DNA of 48,849 bases from Candidatus Ornithospirochaeta stercoravium. GTDB taxonomy: Bacteria > Spirochaetota > Spirochaetia > Sphaerochaetales > Sphaerochaetaceae. The stretch lies in assembly GCA_017694915.1 (NCBI GenBank), contig JADIMF010000154.1, positions 1 to 48,849 on the forward strand. Direction: 5' to 3'. The notes under the pieces were generated by a model. It did no database searches, had not been told where the DNA came from, and was given only the letters and a program-made list of their open reading frames with translations. Position numbers and translations under genes: made by a program. Shown in pieces: positions 40,640 to 48,849 of this stretch. The first letter of the stretch is position 1. Every line of letters begins with the position of its first letter.

Positions 40640-41177
40640 CTGTTCTTATATATTTTTCTTTACTTTTCTCTTTTCTTCGGTATTATAGGATTGATTCTTA
40701 TTGAGATTTTTGATATGTTCCTGCGTGTCCCTTTTTGAGGAACCGTTTGAATAAAAACTGCATTTCAGCGCTTTAAATGGCGATTTCAAAGCAAAATTAC
40801 TAAAAATAGTAACAGAATATTTGTAATGGTTTTGTGTTAATTCCCTATTCTATAGGGTATTATTTCTTTTCATTTATACTCTAATTTTATCTTTTTGGTT
40901 TCTTTGTTACTGATTTTTAGTACAGACGTGCATTATCTTTGGATTAGTCTATCCATTCCAATTAAAACTTTATTAGTTTATATTTGAAATATTTTATATA
41001 ATTTTAACTATATTTTATACTTTATGTATTTAATTCTATTTACTGAAAACCACAAGGTGTAAATTCTTTTTGGATAGTTTCTTCTTACATATGCCATTTA
41101 CTGCTGTAAAAAACAGACTTCTTTCGGCTTTTTATGGTTTTATTGATATTGCAAATAATATTTATGAAGCTGAGGTC
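40640..41177. other. AT-rich intergenic region with no coding gene
   Basis: About 540 bp between parS and gyrA with no plausible ORF. Visible structure: a possible promoter TTGATT-17-TATGTT (40691-40719); GTTCC/GGAAC arms at 40717-40743; TTACT/AGTAA at 40797-40812; and the palindrome CCCTAT-TCT-ATAGGG (40843-40857) followed by a T-rich stretch. Together these could outline a small RNA of about 130-150 nt, but chance matches are likely in DNA this AT-rich. The remainder (40880-41177) shows nothing convincing. Confidence 0.4.
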
Positions 41178-41216
41178 AAAAAAATCTGCTGCAGAGCCTT
41201 TTTAAGGATGCAGCAG
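41178..41216 (-). terminator. Intrinsic terminator of gyrA
   Basis: CTGCTGCA (41186-41193) pairs with TGCAGCAG (41209-41216), with a nested CCTT/AAGG pair; on the complement seven T follow (41178-41184). Confidence 0.92.
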
Positions 41217-41224
41217 TATGAATT

Positions 41225-43732
41225 TTAGTTTTCAGTATTACCTGTTTCTGTATTTTCAGTTTCAGGTTTCTGAATCTCTTCATCAGGATCATCTGACTCA
41301 TCCTGATAAGCTGTTACAGCAATAGCGTTTACTGAATCATCTTTCTTCTTGAAGGATGCGACCTTAACGCCCATAGCAGCTCTTCCCTGAATTGAGATGT
41401 CTTTAGCATGGACTCTTATTGTCTGACCCTTAAGAGTAATGAATACGACATCGTCATCATCACTTACGGATACAGCTCCAACAAGGCCGCTTTCCTCTAC
41501 GGTGTAGATCTTCTGGCCCATCGTTCCTCTACCATGAGGCATGAACTGATCGAATCTTACCTGTTTGCCTTTTCCTTTTTCGGTAATCATAAGGATGCGG
41601 CGGCTGTCATCAACCTTGACAACACCGATTACGGTATCATCTCCAAGAAGTTTGATTCCTCTAACGCCATGAGTTGCTCTTCCCATTGTCCTTACTTCAT
41701 CTGTGTTGATTCTCAGACCCTTACCATTATGTGTAATGATCATTGCATCATCACCATCGTGGACGAATATGGACTGAACAAGCTCATCTCCTTCATCAAG
41801 GATGATAGCCTTGACGCCCCTTGCTTTAGCATTGATAAAATCATTAAGTCTTACTTTCTTAGCAACACCAAGTTTCGTTACCATCAGCAGGTAAGTATCA
41901 TCAGCAAATGCTGGGAATGTTACTATTGATGTAACTTTCTCGTTGTTCTCAATCTGAAGGAAGTTCTTTATATTCGAACCCTTCGTTGCCTTTGCTCCTT
42001 CAGGTATCTCAAATGCCTTTATATAGTAAGCCTTACCAAAATTCGTAACGAACATGATGATATCGTGAGAGGAGCAGACAAAGAGGTGGTCCACATAATC
42101 ACCATCAACAAGCTTTGCTCCGATGGTTCCCTTACCACCACGTCCCTGTGCCTTATATTCTGTCGTGCTGAGACGTTTTGCAAATCCCTTTCTGGAGATA
42201 TTAATTACAACATCTTCCTTCTTTATGAAGTCCTCTGGTGATGCATCATCAAGCTCCTGCTCAACGATTTCAGTACGCCTTCTGTCCCCATAAGCCTCTC
42301 CGATCTTCCTGATTTCGTCCTTGACGACACCGAGAATCTTATTTCTGTCGGAAAGAATATCCTTATAATAGGCTATCTTGGCTTCGAGATCGGCAAGCTC
42401 ATCAAGAATCTTCTCAGTTTCAAGATGTGAAAGCCTTCCGAGCTTCATATCGATGATTGCATCTGCCTGGATCTTATCAAGACCGAATGCTTTCTGGAGC
42501 TCAAGGGAAGCAACATTATTATCCTGACTTTCCTTGATTATCCTTATAACCTCATCGATATTCTCAAGACCTATTTTCAGACCAAGAAGAATATGAGCAC
42601 GCTCTTCAGCTTTCTTCAGATCATATCTTGTACGACGCTCTGTGACTTCCTCTCTATGGTCGACATAAATCTGGATCATGTCCTTAAGCGTCATCAGCTT
42701 AGGACGACCCTCATAAATAGCAAGATTATATGCGTTGAAATTACTCTGAAGAGCAGTACGGCTGAAAAGCATGTTCAGCACGATCTTGGGAACAGCTCCC
42801 TGCTTCAGCTCAACGACAACGCGAATACCATCACGTCCGGATTCATCTCTTACGGAAGCAATGTTAGGTATTGCTCCATCTTTTCTCAGATCATCGATCT
42901 TCTTTACAAGTTCAGCTTTGTTCACCTGATAAGGAAGCTCTGTGAAGATAATCGCATCATGACCTCTGTCATTTTCCTCGATTTCATATCTCGATCTGAT
43001 GACAATCTTGCCCTTACCGGTCATATAGGCATCCATGATACCTTTCTTACCGCAGATGATACCGTAAGAAGGGAAGTCAGGGCCTTTTATATAATTCATA
43101 AGCTCCGCAATCGTTATCTCAGGGTTATCTATGTATGCACAGATTCCATCCACAACCTCTGAGAGATTATGAGGAGCGAGATTCGTTGCCATTCCAACTG
43201 CGATTCCAGATGATCCATTGACCATAAGGAAAGGGAAAGCAGCCGGCAGGACGGAAGGTTCCTCTGTTGATCCATCGTAATTAGGGATGAAATCAACGGT
43301 TTCCTTCTGTATATCGGTAAGCATTTCCTCACCGATACGGCTCATCCTTGCCTCTGTATATCTCATTGCTGCAGGTGGGTCGCCATCTATTGAACCGAAG
43401 TTTCCCTGAGGTGCTACAACAGGGTAGCGCAGGGAGAAATCCTGTCCAAGACGTACCAGTGCATCATATACGGAAGCATCTCCGTGCGGATGATACTTAC
43501 CGAGAACATCACCGACGATACGGGCACACTTCTTGTTTGCGCTGTTGTATCGTATACCGAGTTCCCACATATCATAGAGTATTCTTCTATGAACTGGCTT
43601 AAGACCGTCTCTTGCATCTGGAAGAGCACGGCTTATGATTACAGACATTGCATAGTTTATATAGCTGGTTTTCATCTCCTCGGAGATATCAGCCTGTACT
43701 ATGCGTGGATTGAGTTCCTGATTTTCTTCCAT
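41225..43732 (-). CDS. gyrA: DNA gyrase subunit A
   Basis: 835 residues from the ATG at 43732. The breakage-reunion domain has [42 protein letters not shown] and the active-site Tyr in [12 protein letters not shown]. The C-terminal beta-pinwheel carries the GyrA box QGRGGKG (in [16 protein letters not shown]), which separates GyrA from ParC. An upstream ATG at 43738 is only 1 nt from AGGAG, while 43732 is 7 nt from it, so 43732 is preferred. The tail is acidic and rich in Glu/Asp/Asn repeats ([16 protein letters not shown]). It follows gyrB with no intergenic space and ends at a strong terminator. Confidence 0.98.
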   Translation of the reverse strand: MEENQELNPRIVQADISEEMKTSYINYAMSVIISRALPDARDGLKPVHRRILYDMWELGIRYNSANKKCARIVGDVLGKYHPHGDASVYDALVRLGQDFSLRYPVVAPQGNFGSIDGDPPAAMRYTEARMSRIGEEMLTDIQKETVDFIPNYDGSTEEPSVLPAAFPFLMVNGSSGIAVGMATNLAPHNLSEVVDGICAYIDNPEITIAELMNYIKGPDFPSYGIICGKKGIMDAYMTGKGKIVIRSRYEIEENDRGHDAIIFTELPYQVNKAELVKKIDDLRKDGAIPNIASVRDESGRDGIRVVVELKQGAVPKIVLNMLFSRTALQSNFNAYNLAIYEGRPKLMTLKDMIQIYVDHREEVTERRTRYDLKKAEERAHILLGLKIGLENIDEVIRIIKESQDNNVASLELQKAFGLDKIQADAIIDMKLGRLSHLETEKILDELADLEAKIAYYKDILSDRNKILGVVKDEIRKIGEAYGDRRRTEIVEQELDDASPEDFIKKEDVVINISRKGFAKRLSTTEYKAQGRGGKGTIGAKLVDGDYVDHLFVCSSHDIIMFVTNFGKAYYIKAFEIPEGAKATKGSNIKNFLQIENNEKVTSIVTFPAFADDTYLLMVTKLGVAKKVRLNDFINAKARGVKAIILDEGDELVQSIFVHDGDDAMIITHNGKGLRINTDEVRTMGRATHGVRGIKLLGDDTVIGVVKVDDSRRILMITEKGKGKQVRFDQFMPHGRGTMGQKIYTVEESGLVGAVSVSDDDDVVFITLKGQTIRVHAKDISIQGRAAMGVKVASFKKKDDSVNAIAVTAYQDESDDPDEEIQKPETENTETGNTEN

Positions 43733-43742
43733 ATCCATGCTC

Positions 43743-45785
43743 CTATATATCCAGAGTCCTTACGAACGTCGCATTCTGCTCGATGAATTCACGTCTTGGC
43801 TCTACATCTTCTCCCATAAGCATGGAGAAGACTCTGTCAGCCTGTTCAGCATCCTCGAGATGTACCTTTCCTATCATTCTTGTCTCAGGATTCATCGTTG
43901 TTTCCCAGAGCTGCTCAGGGTTCATCTCACCAAGACCTTTGTATCTCTGAATAGCTATCTTCGATTCATCTACGCCTGGAGCATACTCATCGAGAATACG
44001 CTTCTTATCCACCTCGTCATAAGCGTAGAAATCTTTCTTGTTAAGCGTGATCTTATAAAGAGGCGGCATAGCAAAATAGATATATCCAGCTTCGATGAGA
44101 GGCCTCATATACCTGAAGAAGAACGTAAGAAGCAGTGTGCGGATATGAGAACCATCTACATCAGCATCAGCCATGATTATTATCTTATGGTACCTTGCTT
44201 TTGAGATATCGAAGGTTTTTTCACTGTCCTTCTTCTCTTTGTCCTCGTCTTCTTCTGAATCGTGTCCTGTGTTGTTATAACGGGTAATACCTGCTCCGAT
44301 GGTCTGAATCACAGGCTCAAGCTTCTCGTTGTTGAGAACCTTTGCTTCCTGTGCCTTCTCTACATTGAGCATCTTTCCCCACAGAGGAAGAATTGCCTGG
44401 AAACGGCTATCTCGTCCCTGTTTTGCGGATCCACCAGCACTATCACCCTCGACTATGAATACCTCACAGCGTGCGGGATCACGTTCTGTACAATCTGCAA
44501 GCTTACCAGGAAGACCACCGCCTTCTGACTTCTTTCTTATATTCTCTCTCGCTTTTCTTGCTGCAACACGTCCGAGAGCAGCGCTTGTCACCTTATCGAG
44601 AAGTCTGTCTATCGAATCAGGAAATTCATCGAAATAGTTAGTCAGGTTCTCATATACAAGAGAATCAACTATACCCTTGACGTTCGAATTACCAAGCTTC
44701 ATCTTTGTCTGGCCTTCAAACTGCGGGTTAGGAATCTTAACAGAGATTATCGCAGTAAGACCTTCGGAGATATCTGAAGACTCAAGGCTATCAGGATATT
44801 TCTTCATATATTTGACGCTTTTCTTCAGCTGATTGTTAAGACATCTGGATAAAGCTGCCCTGAAACCTGAAAGGTGAGTTCCGCCTTCTCTTGTGTTGAT
44901 GTTATTTACGAATGTATAGATCTTCTCATCGTACTTATCGTTGTACTGAATAGAGACTTCTACAGAGACATCATCTTTCTGACACTCGAATGATATAGGA
45001 TCGAAAAGCACTGTCTTGTATTCGTTAAGATACTTAACAAAGGATGAAAGACCGCCTTCTGCGTGGAACACATCCTTCTTTTCAGGATCAGTGCGATGAT
45101 CCTCAATGGAAATTGAAATTCCCTTGTTCAGATATGATAATTCTCTGAATCTTGCAGATAAAGTTTCATAGCTGAAGGAATTAGGTTCCATAATCTCGAA
45201 ATCGGGAGTGAACCTTACTATTGTTCCTGTCTTGTCTGTATCACCGATTATAGCAACATCGCTTTCAGGTATTCCCTGATGATACACCTGTCTGTAGATA
45301 TGAGGTGCTCTATGTACGGTTACCTCCATCCATGATGAAAGAGCATTTACACATGAAACACCAACACCATGAAGACCGCCGGAAACCTTATAAGCATTGT
45401 GATCGAACTTTCCTCCTGCATGGAGCTGTGTAAGAACAACCTCAAGAGAACTCTTTCCTTCTTCCGGATGTATGTCTACAGGTATACCTCTTCCGTTATC
45501 CTCTACCGTGCATATCTCACCATCAGGACCTTCATCGATATAGACCTTTATGTCATTGCAATATCCAGCCATTGCTTCATCGATTGAGTTGTCGACGACT
45601 TCGTAAACAAGATGATGAAGTCCGTCTATACCTGTCGATCCGATATACATTCCTGGTCTAAGACGTACAGCCTCAAGACCTTTAAGAACGGTGATACCGC
45701 TGGAATTATAATCCTCGCTGGCCTTAATTTCAGCTTCAAGCTCAGCTTTATCATGCCCTGCGATTTTCAGTTCTTCGTCGTCCAT
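43743..45785 (-). CDS. gyrB: DNA gyrase subunit B
   Basis: 680 residues from the ATG at 45785. The GHKL ATPase domain ([62 protein letters not shown]), transducer, Toprim ([44 protein letters not shown]) and tail ([20 protein letters not shown]) are present. A short acidic insert ([14 protein letters not shown]) interrupts the Toprim part. The frame is open further up to a TTG at 45893, but the promoter -10 lies in that stretch and GyrB normally begins near 45785, where GGAAGG is 4 nt upstream. Confidence 0.97.
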   Translation of the reverse strand: MDDEELKIAGHDKAELEAEIKASEDYNSSGITVLKGLEAVRLRPGMYIGSTGIDGLHHLVYEVVDNSIDEAMAGYCNDIKVYIDEGPDGEICTVEDNGRGIPVDIHPEEGKSSLEVVLTQLHAGGKFDHNAYKVSGGLHGVGVSCVNALSSWMEVTVHRAPHIYRQVYHQGIPESDVAIIGDTDKTGTIVRFTPDFEIMEPNSFSYETLSARFRELSYLNKGISISIEDHRTDPEKKDVFHAEGGLSSFVKYLNEYKTVLFDPISFECQKDDVSVEVSIQYNDKYDEKIYTFVNNINTREGGTHLSGFRAALSRCLNNQLKKSVKYMKKYPDSLESSDISEGLTAIISVKIPNPQFEGQTKMKLGNSNVKGIVDSLVYENLTNYFDEFPDSIDRLLDKVTSAALGRVAARKARENIRKKSEGGGLPGKLADCTERDPARCEVFIVEGDSAGGSAKQGRDSRFQAILPLWGKMLNVEKAQEAKVLNNEKLEPVIQTIGAGITRYNNTGHDSEEDEDKEKKDSEKTFDISKARYHKIIIMADADVDGSHIRTLLLTFFFRYMRPLIEAGYIYFAMPPLYKITLNKKDFYAYDEVDKKRILDEYAPGVDESKIAIQRYKGLGEMNPEQLWETTMNPETRMIGKVHLEDAEQADRVFSMLMGEDVEPRREFIEQNATFVRTLDI

Positions 45786-45822
45786 ATTTCCTTCCAGTCT
45801 GATTCCGTAGCTATTGGCTGAG

Positions 45823-45848
45823 ATCTTATCGAGCAGGTTGGATAAGAT
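45823..45848 (-). promoter_or_regulatory. Hairpin in the gyrB leader
   Basis: ATCTTATC (45823-45830) and GATAAGAT (45841-45848) form a perfect 8-bp inverted repeat with a 10-nt loop in the predicted gyrB 5' leader. Role unknown; supercoiling-responsive control or a protein site are possibilities. Confidence 0.45.
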
Positions 45849-45874
45849 AGGCCTTGGACGGAGAATATCAGTAT

Positions 45875-45904
45875 ATTTATTATACATTTTCAAAAAAATC
45901 TCTT
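45875..45904 (-). promoter_or_regulatory. gyrBA promoter
   Basis: On the complement, TTGAAG (about 45899-45904) and TATAAT (about 45875-45881) are separated by 18 nt. This leaves a leader of roughly 85 nt before the preferred gyrB ATG. Confidence 0.6.
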
Positions 45905-45977
45905 CAAGGGATTAAGCAAAAATGAAAACTTTGATATGTCATTACAAAGAATAGAATTAAAACCGAAATTACAAGGC

Positions 45978-46034
45978 AGGTGAAACGCTTTGCCATTTTT
46001 GGTTGTTCACAGTAGGTTTCACCTCTGATATAAT
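45978..46034 (+). promoter_or_regulatory. dnaA promoter with flanking inverted repeat
   Basis: TTCACA (46006-46011), 17 nt, TATAAT (46029-46034), then 9 nt to the ATG: a leader of about 2-3 nt and no Shine-Dalgarno sequence. AGGTGAAAC (45978-45986) and GTTTCACCT (46016-46024) form a 9-bp inverted repeat, the right arm inside the promoter spacer. Each arm contains a half parS motif (GTGAAAC, GTTTCAC). Confidence 0.65.
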
Positions 46035-46043
46035 CCGCTGAAT

Positions 46044-47387
46044 ATGGAAAACCTCGAAAGAATATGGCAGGAAGCAGCTTCCCATCTTGAGGAATCGCTT
46101 CCTGAAACAAAAAAGCAATGGATACAGAGAATTTCCTATGGTGGAGAAGAGAATGGAGTACTTATTCTGGCACTCTCATCTGCCTTCTATAGGGACACGG
46201 CAGAGAAGAACTGCAGAACAGATATAGAGAATATGGTTTCAGAGATAGCCGGTAGTGAAATCTCAGTCAGATTCACAGTAGATGCTTCGAAAAAACCTGT
46301 ACAGAAATCCTCTCCTAAAAAGGAAAAGGAGAAAAAAGAAAAACCTCAGTCTTTGAATACCACGCTCAACAAGCAGTATTCATTCGATAACTTCATCTCC
46401 GGTGATAACAGCAGCTTTGCTTTCAACGCTTGCAAGGTAATTGCACAGAATCCTGGTACATCATTCAATCCTTGCCTGATATACGGAGGAGTCGGTCTTG
46501 GAAAAACTCATCTTCTTGAATCAATAGGAAACTATATCGATGAACATAATCCGAAGATGAAGATAATCTATACAACAGCCGAAAGCTTTACAAATGAATT
46601 CATCGATTCCCTTCTTTCGAAGGAAAAGATTTCTGCATTCAAATCGAAATACAGGAATGTAGATGTTCTTCTCATTGATGATATCCATTTTCTCCAGAAA
46701 AAAGACTCAACACAGGAAGAGCTTTTCCATACATTCAATGAGCTATATGACAATCATAAGCAGATAGTACTTACATGTGATCGCCCTATCACTGAACTTA
46801 CAGACATAACAGACAGACTGAAGACAAGATTCAGGAAAGGTCTGAACGTGGATCTGCAGCCGCCTGCATATGAAACAAGAATGGCGATTGCAATGCAGAA
46901 ATGCAAGGAAAAAGGATACACGATAGATCCGAAAGTACTTGAGTTCATATGTCAGAGCATAAACACGAACGTAAGGGATCTTGAAGGAGCTCTTACAACA
47001 TTAAGTTCTTTCGCTTCCCTTGTTGGAAAACCTGTCACTCTTGATATAGCAAGAGAGCAGCTGAAGAACTTCATCATTGCTCCGGCTATAAAGAATACTG
47101 ATATCACAATAGATATGATTATCCATAAAACGGCAGCCTATTTTAACGTTAAAGACTATGATATAAGGGGTAAAAGCAGAAATAAGAACATCATGCTTGC
47201 AAGACATATTTCAATTTACCTTGCTTCAGAACTTACTTCATACTCTCTTTCTGAAATAGGAAAAGTAATGAACGGCAAGGATCATACTACAATCATGTAC
47301 TCTGTTGAAAAGATAAAATCGATAATGGAAACAGATGAGTCTGTACGGCAGGCAGTCAATGATCTGAAAGCTGATCTTCTTTCATAA
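46044..47387 (+). CDS. dnaA: Chromosomal replication initiator DnaA
   Basis: 447 residues. Domain I (about 1-85) is followed by a short Lys/Pro-rich domain II (KKPVQKSSPKKEKEKKEKPQ), the AAA+ domain III (FNPCLIYGGVGLGKTHLLESIGN, DVLLIDDIHFLQ, arginine-finger region LKTRFRKGLNVDL) and domain IV with the DnaA signature GKDHTTIMYSVEKI. It melts oriC, which lies directly downstream. The ATG lacks a Shine-Dalgarno sequence; the promoter -10 is 9 nt away, so the mRNA is nearly leaderless. A strong terminator follows, so dnaN is not simply a read-through gene. Confidence 0.98.
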   Translation: MENLERIWQEAASHLEESLPETKKQWIQRISYGGEENGVLILALSSAFYRDTAEKNCRTDIENMVSEIAGSEISVRFTVDASKKPVQKSSPKKEKEKKEKPQSLNTTLNKQYSFDNFISGDNSSFAFNACKVIAQNPGTSFNPCLIYGGVGLGKTHLLESIGNYIDEHNPKMKIIYTTAESFTNEFIDSLLSKEKISAFKSKYRNVDVLLIDDIHFLQKKDSTQEELFHTFNELYDNHKQIVLTCDRPITELTDITDRLKTRFRKGLNVDLQPPAYETRMAIAMQKCKEKGYTIDPKVLEFICQSINTNVRDLEGALTTLSSFASLVGKPVTLDIAREQLKNFIIAPAIKNTDITIDMIIHKTAAYFNVKDYDIRGKSRNKNIMLARHISIYLASELTSYSLSEIGKVMNGKDHTTIMYSVEKIKSIMETDESVRQAVNDLKADLLS

Positions 47388-47392
47388 TTTAG

Positions 47393-47418
47393 AGGAGGCT
47401 CAATGCCTCCTTTTTTTT
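47393..47418 (+). terminator. Intrinsic terminator of dnaA
   Basis: AGGAGGC (47393-47399) pairs with GCCTCCT (47405-47411) around TCAAT, followed by a run of T. Confidence 0.93.
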
Positions 47419-47435
47419 CTTTTTTTTCATAATAC

Positions 47436-47702
47436 TTTTCCACCGGTTGTGGAAAACTCCAGTGGAAAAGATGTTGAAAAGCTGTGAAATTGTTCTGGAA
47501 AGACTGTGGAAATAATCTCAGTTTTCCACATCAGTATATGATAGTGATTAAAAGCTGTGGATAAATGTGTAAAACCCTTTTATTTTTCCACAGGTTTTTC
47601 CACTATTTAAAAACTTTGAATATAATGATTTATTGTAAGTTTTCCACAATTTCACACCCTTTACTATTATTACTGATTTTATTTTTATGATATATTGTAA
47701 GA
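47436..47702. other. Replication origin oriC with DnaA-box array
   Basis: Between dnaA and dnaN. One perfect DnaA box, TTATCCACA, lies on the complement at 47556-47564. Variants of the form TTTTCCACA are at 47448-47456 (complement), 47522-47530, 47584-47592 and 47640-47648; weaker ones are at 47436-47444, 47461-47469, 47505-47513 and 47596-47604. The stretch 47603-47700 is strongly AT-rich and is the best candidate for the unwinding element. Gene context (dnaA-oriC-dnaN) is classic. Confidence 0.9.
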
Positions 47703-47715
47703 TATAATAAAGGAG
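47703..47715 (+). promoter_or_regulatory. dnaN -10 element and ribosome-binding site
   Basis: TATAAT (47703-47708) abuts AAGGAG (47710-47715), which is 7 nt before the dnaN ATG. With the usual spacing the transcript would start at or inside the Shine-Dalgarno sequence, so an additional upstream promoter is likely for full translation. Confidence 0.5.
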
Positions 47716-47722
47716 CACACCT

Positions 47723-48835
47723 ATGAAGTTTGTATGTCAGTCCAGCAACCTGCTACACGAAATAGAGCTTGCAAATAATTTCTCAAGTTCAAAGAACTCA
47801 CTTTCAATCGCTAGCAATGTATTACTGGAAACAGCAAATGATAAGCTTACAATAAAGGCAACAGATCAGAGACTTGGATTTACCACGTCAATAAACGCAA
47901 TGACGGTAATACCTGGTTCAACTACTGTATTCTGCGAAAAGCTAACACAGCTTCTTAAGAACATTCCTGATACTGAAATCGAAATAGATGATTCAGAAGG
48001 AAGCCTTATGATAAGACCTGCAGATGGTTCTGATTCTTTCCAGGCAAGCATAAAAACAATAGAAGCATCAAAATATCCACAGCTTCAGGAGCTTGAAGAT
48101 TCTTTCTATTTCTCAATCACTCAGCGCGATTTCTTCGATATGATCGATAAAACATCATTTGCCGTTTCTTCTGAAGATGACACAAGACACTTCCTTACAG
48201 GTGTATATATGGAAAAGAAAGGAGATGATCTTGTTCTTGTCGCTACAGATGGAAAGAGAATGGCTTATGTGTGCAGGCATTTTGAACAGGAAATCCCTGA
48301 TTTTCCTTCTGCAATCATACCTGTAAGATTCCTCAATCTTGTTAAGACAATGGGAACAGGTGAGGGTCTTCTTTCCTTAGGTGTAAAAGAAGGATATATA
48401 TTCTCACGTATAGGAAACAGAACAGTCTATTCAACTCTTATAGGTGGAAACTATCCTGCATATGAAAAGGTTATACCACGTAATCTTGAACATACATGCA
48501 TAGTTAAGAAAGAAGATATAGAGAAAGCTATTTCTTTCATCTCTATATTTGTAGAAAGCAAGTCAAAGAGACTATTTGCTGATCTGGAAGAGAATAAGAT
48601 GAAGCTTTCGGCTGAAAATACTGAATTCGGTGAAAGCCAGCAGATAATAAATGCATCATATAGCGATGAAAGCGTAAGAATGTCATTCAATTCCCAGCTT
48701 CTCATTACACCTATAAAAAAGATAGATTCTGAATACATAAGCATAAGATTCCTGCGTCCTTCATCAGCTATGATATTCACGGCAGAACCGGAGAAGGATT
48801 ATCTCTATGTTCTTATGCCAATGCAGCTTTCATGA
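47723..48835 (+). CDS. dnaN: DNA polymerase III sliding clamp (beta subunit)
   Basis: 370 residues, standard length, with three clamp domains. Recognisable segments are NSLSIASNVLLETANDKLTIKATDQRLGF, FLTGVYMEKKGDDLVLVATDGKRMAY and the C-terminal FLRPSSAMIFTAEPEKDYLYVLMPMQLS, which ends in the family P-M-[RQ] tail. It forms the ring that tethers polymerase III. AAGGAG precedes the ATG by 7 nt. The stop overlaps a new ATG (ATGA), where recF normally begins. Confidence 0.97.
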   Translation: MKFVCQSSNLLHEIELANNFSSSKNSLSIASNVLLETANDKLTIKATDQRLGFTTSINAMTVIPGSTTVFCEKLTQLLKNIPDTEIEIDDSEGSLMIRPADGSDSFQASIKTIEASKYPQLQELEDSFYFSITQRDFFDMIDKTSFAVSSEDDTRHFLTGVYMEKKGDDLVLVATDGKRMAYVCRHFEQEIPDFPSAIIPVRFLNLVKTMGTGEGLLSLGVKEGYIFSRIGNRTVYSTLIGGNYPAYEKVIPRNLEHTCIVKKEDIEKAISFISIFVESKSKRLFADLEENKMKLSAENTEFGESQQIINASYSDESVRMSFNSQLLITPIKKIDSEYISIRFLRPSSAMIFTAEPEKDYLYVLMPMQLS

Positions 48836-48849
48836 GATTCATATCATTC
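48832..48849 (+). CDS. recF: Probable start of recF (cut by window end)
   Basis: An ATG overlapping the dnaN stop opens a frame reading MRFISF to the edge. Six codons cannot prove identity, but recF follows dnaN in very many bacteria and RecF proteins start in this way (hydrophobic residues before an N-F-R segment). Assignment is mainly from gene order. Confidence 0.45.

Noticed and set aside
45786-45893. GyrB starting at the TTG at 45893
   Set aside because: The extra 36 residues are not family-like and the promoter -10 lies inside the first codons.
1-48849. CRISPR arrays, insertion sequences, prophage or integrase genes
   Set aside because: No regularly spaced repeats, transposase or integrase motifs, or terminal inverted repeats were seen; the toxin-antitoxin pair has no flanking repeats.

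Overview
The window is chromosomal DNA of moderate G+C from a fermentative, carbohydrate-using bacterium, most likely a spirochaete of the Treponema/Sphaerochaeta line. That placement is an inference. It rests on the dual cyclophilin-FKBP immunophilin, the par-radA and dnaA-dnaN-gyrBA arrangement, tRNA genes without an encoded CCA, and the overall gene set; no rRNA is present to settle it. The right end is the replication origin: dnaA, a DnaA-box array (oriC) and dnaN, with recF just beginning at the edge. gyrB, gyrA, two parS sites and the parA-parB operon lie to the left and mostly follow the leftward fork.

Layout. 1-2.9 kb: end of uxaA, then uxaC and an IclR regulator (uronate catabolism). 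2.9-3.6 kb: PIN/Phd toxin-antitoxin pair. 4.0-7.3 kb: FUSC-type exporter, left-handed beta-helix protein, rhamnogalacturonan acetylesterase-like SGNH hydrolase. 7.3-9.5 kb: divergent kdgK and kdgA with an IclR-type dyad between them. 9.6-11.6 kb: small membrane protein and a two-component system. 11.7-20.3 kb: redox, salvage and housekeeping genes (SDR, TIM-barrel isomerase, thymidine kinase-like protein, deoC, Gfo/Idh/MocA, Nudix, AKR, YigZ, M28 peptidase). 20.3-21.1 kb: all four serine tRNA isoacceptors, one tRNA-Arg and the SRP RNA, leading into dnaX-ebfC-recR. 23.7-30.7 kb: peptide-type ABC permeases and binding protein without ATPases, a GH4 alpha-galacturonidase-like enzyme, an SDR and an (alpha/alpha)6 glycoside hydrolase. 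30.7-36 kb: lipid kinase, nagA, pepD, an orphan protein, TraB family. 36-40.5 kb: parA-parB-immunophilin-radA and an Nfu-type protein. 40.5-48.8 kb: parS, gyrA, gyrB, dnaA, oriC, dnaN.

How the genes fit together. uxaC, uxaA, kdgK and kdgA carry galacturonate/glucuronate through altronate/mannonate-type intermediates and KDG to KDPG, then pyruvate and glyceraldehyde 3-phosphate. The acetylesterase, GH4 enzyme and ABC components would supply pectin-derived uronides. The IclR gene beside uxaC is the natural candidate to bind the dyad over the kdgA promoter.

The most unusual signal is a start-site architecture. At about eleven transcription-unit starts a -10-like hexamer sits 6-9 nt (usually exactly 6) before the start codon with no credible Shine-Dalgarno sequence, which predicts leaderless mRNAs, including those of dnaA and parA. 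Other notable points are an A9 slippery run in dnaX that would give a gamma-length product, an amber codon at a conserved Tyr position near the end of a DppB-type permease, a thymidine kinase-like protein about twice normal length, and split half-parS motifs around the dnaA promoter.
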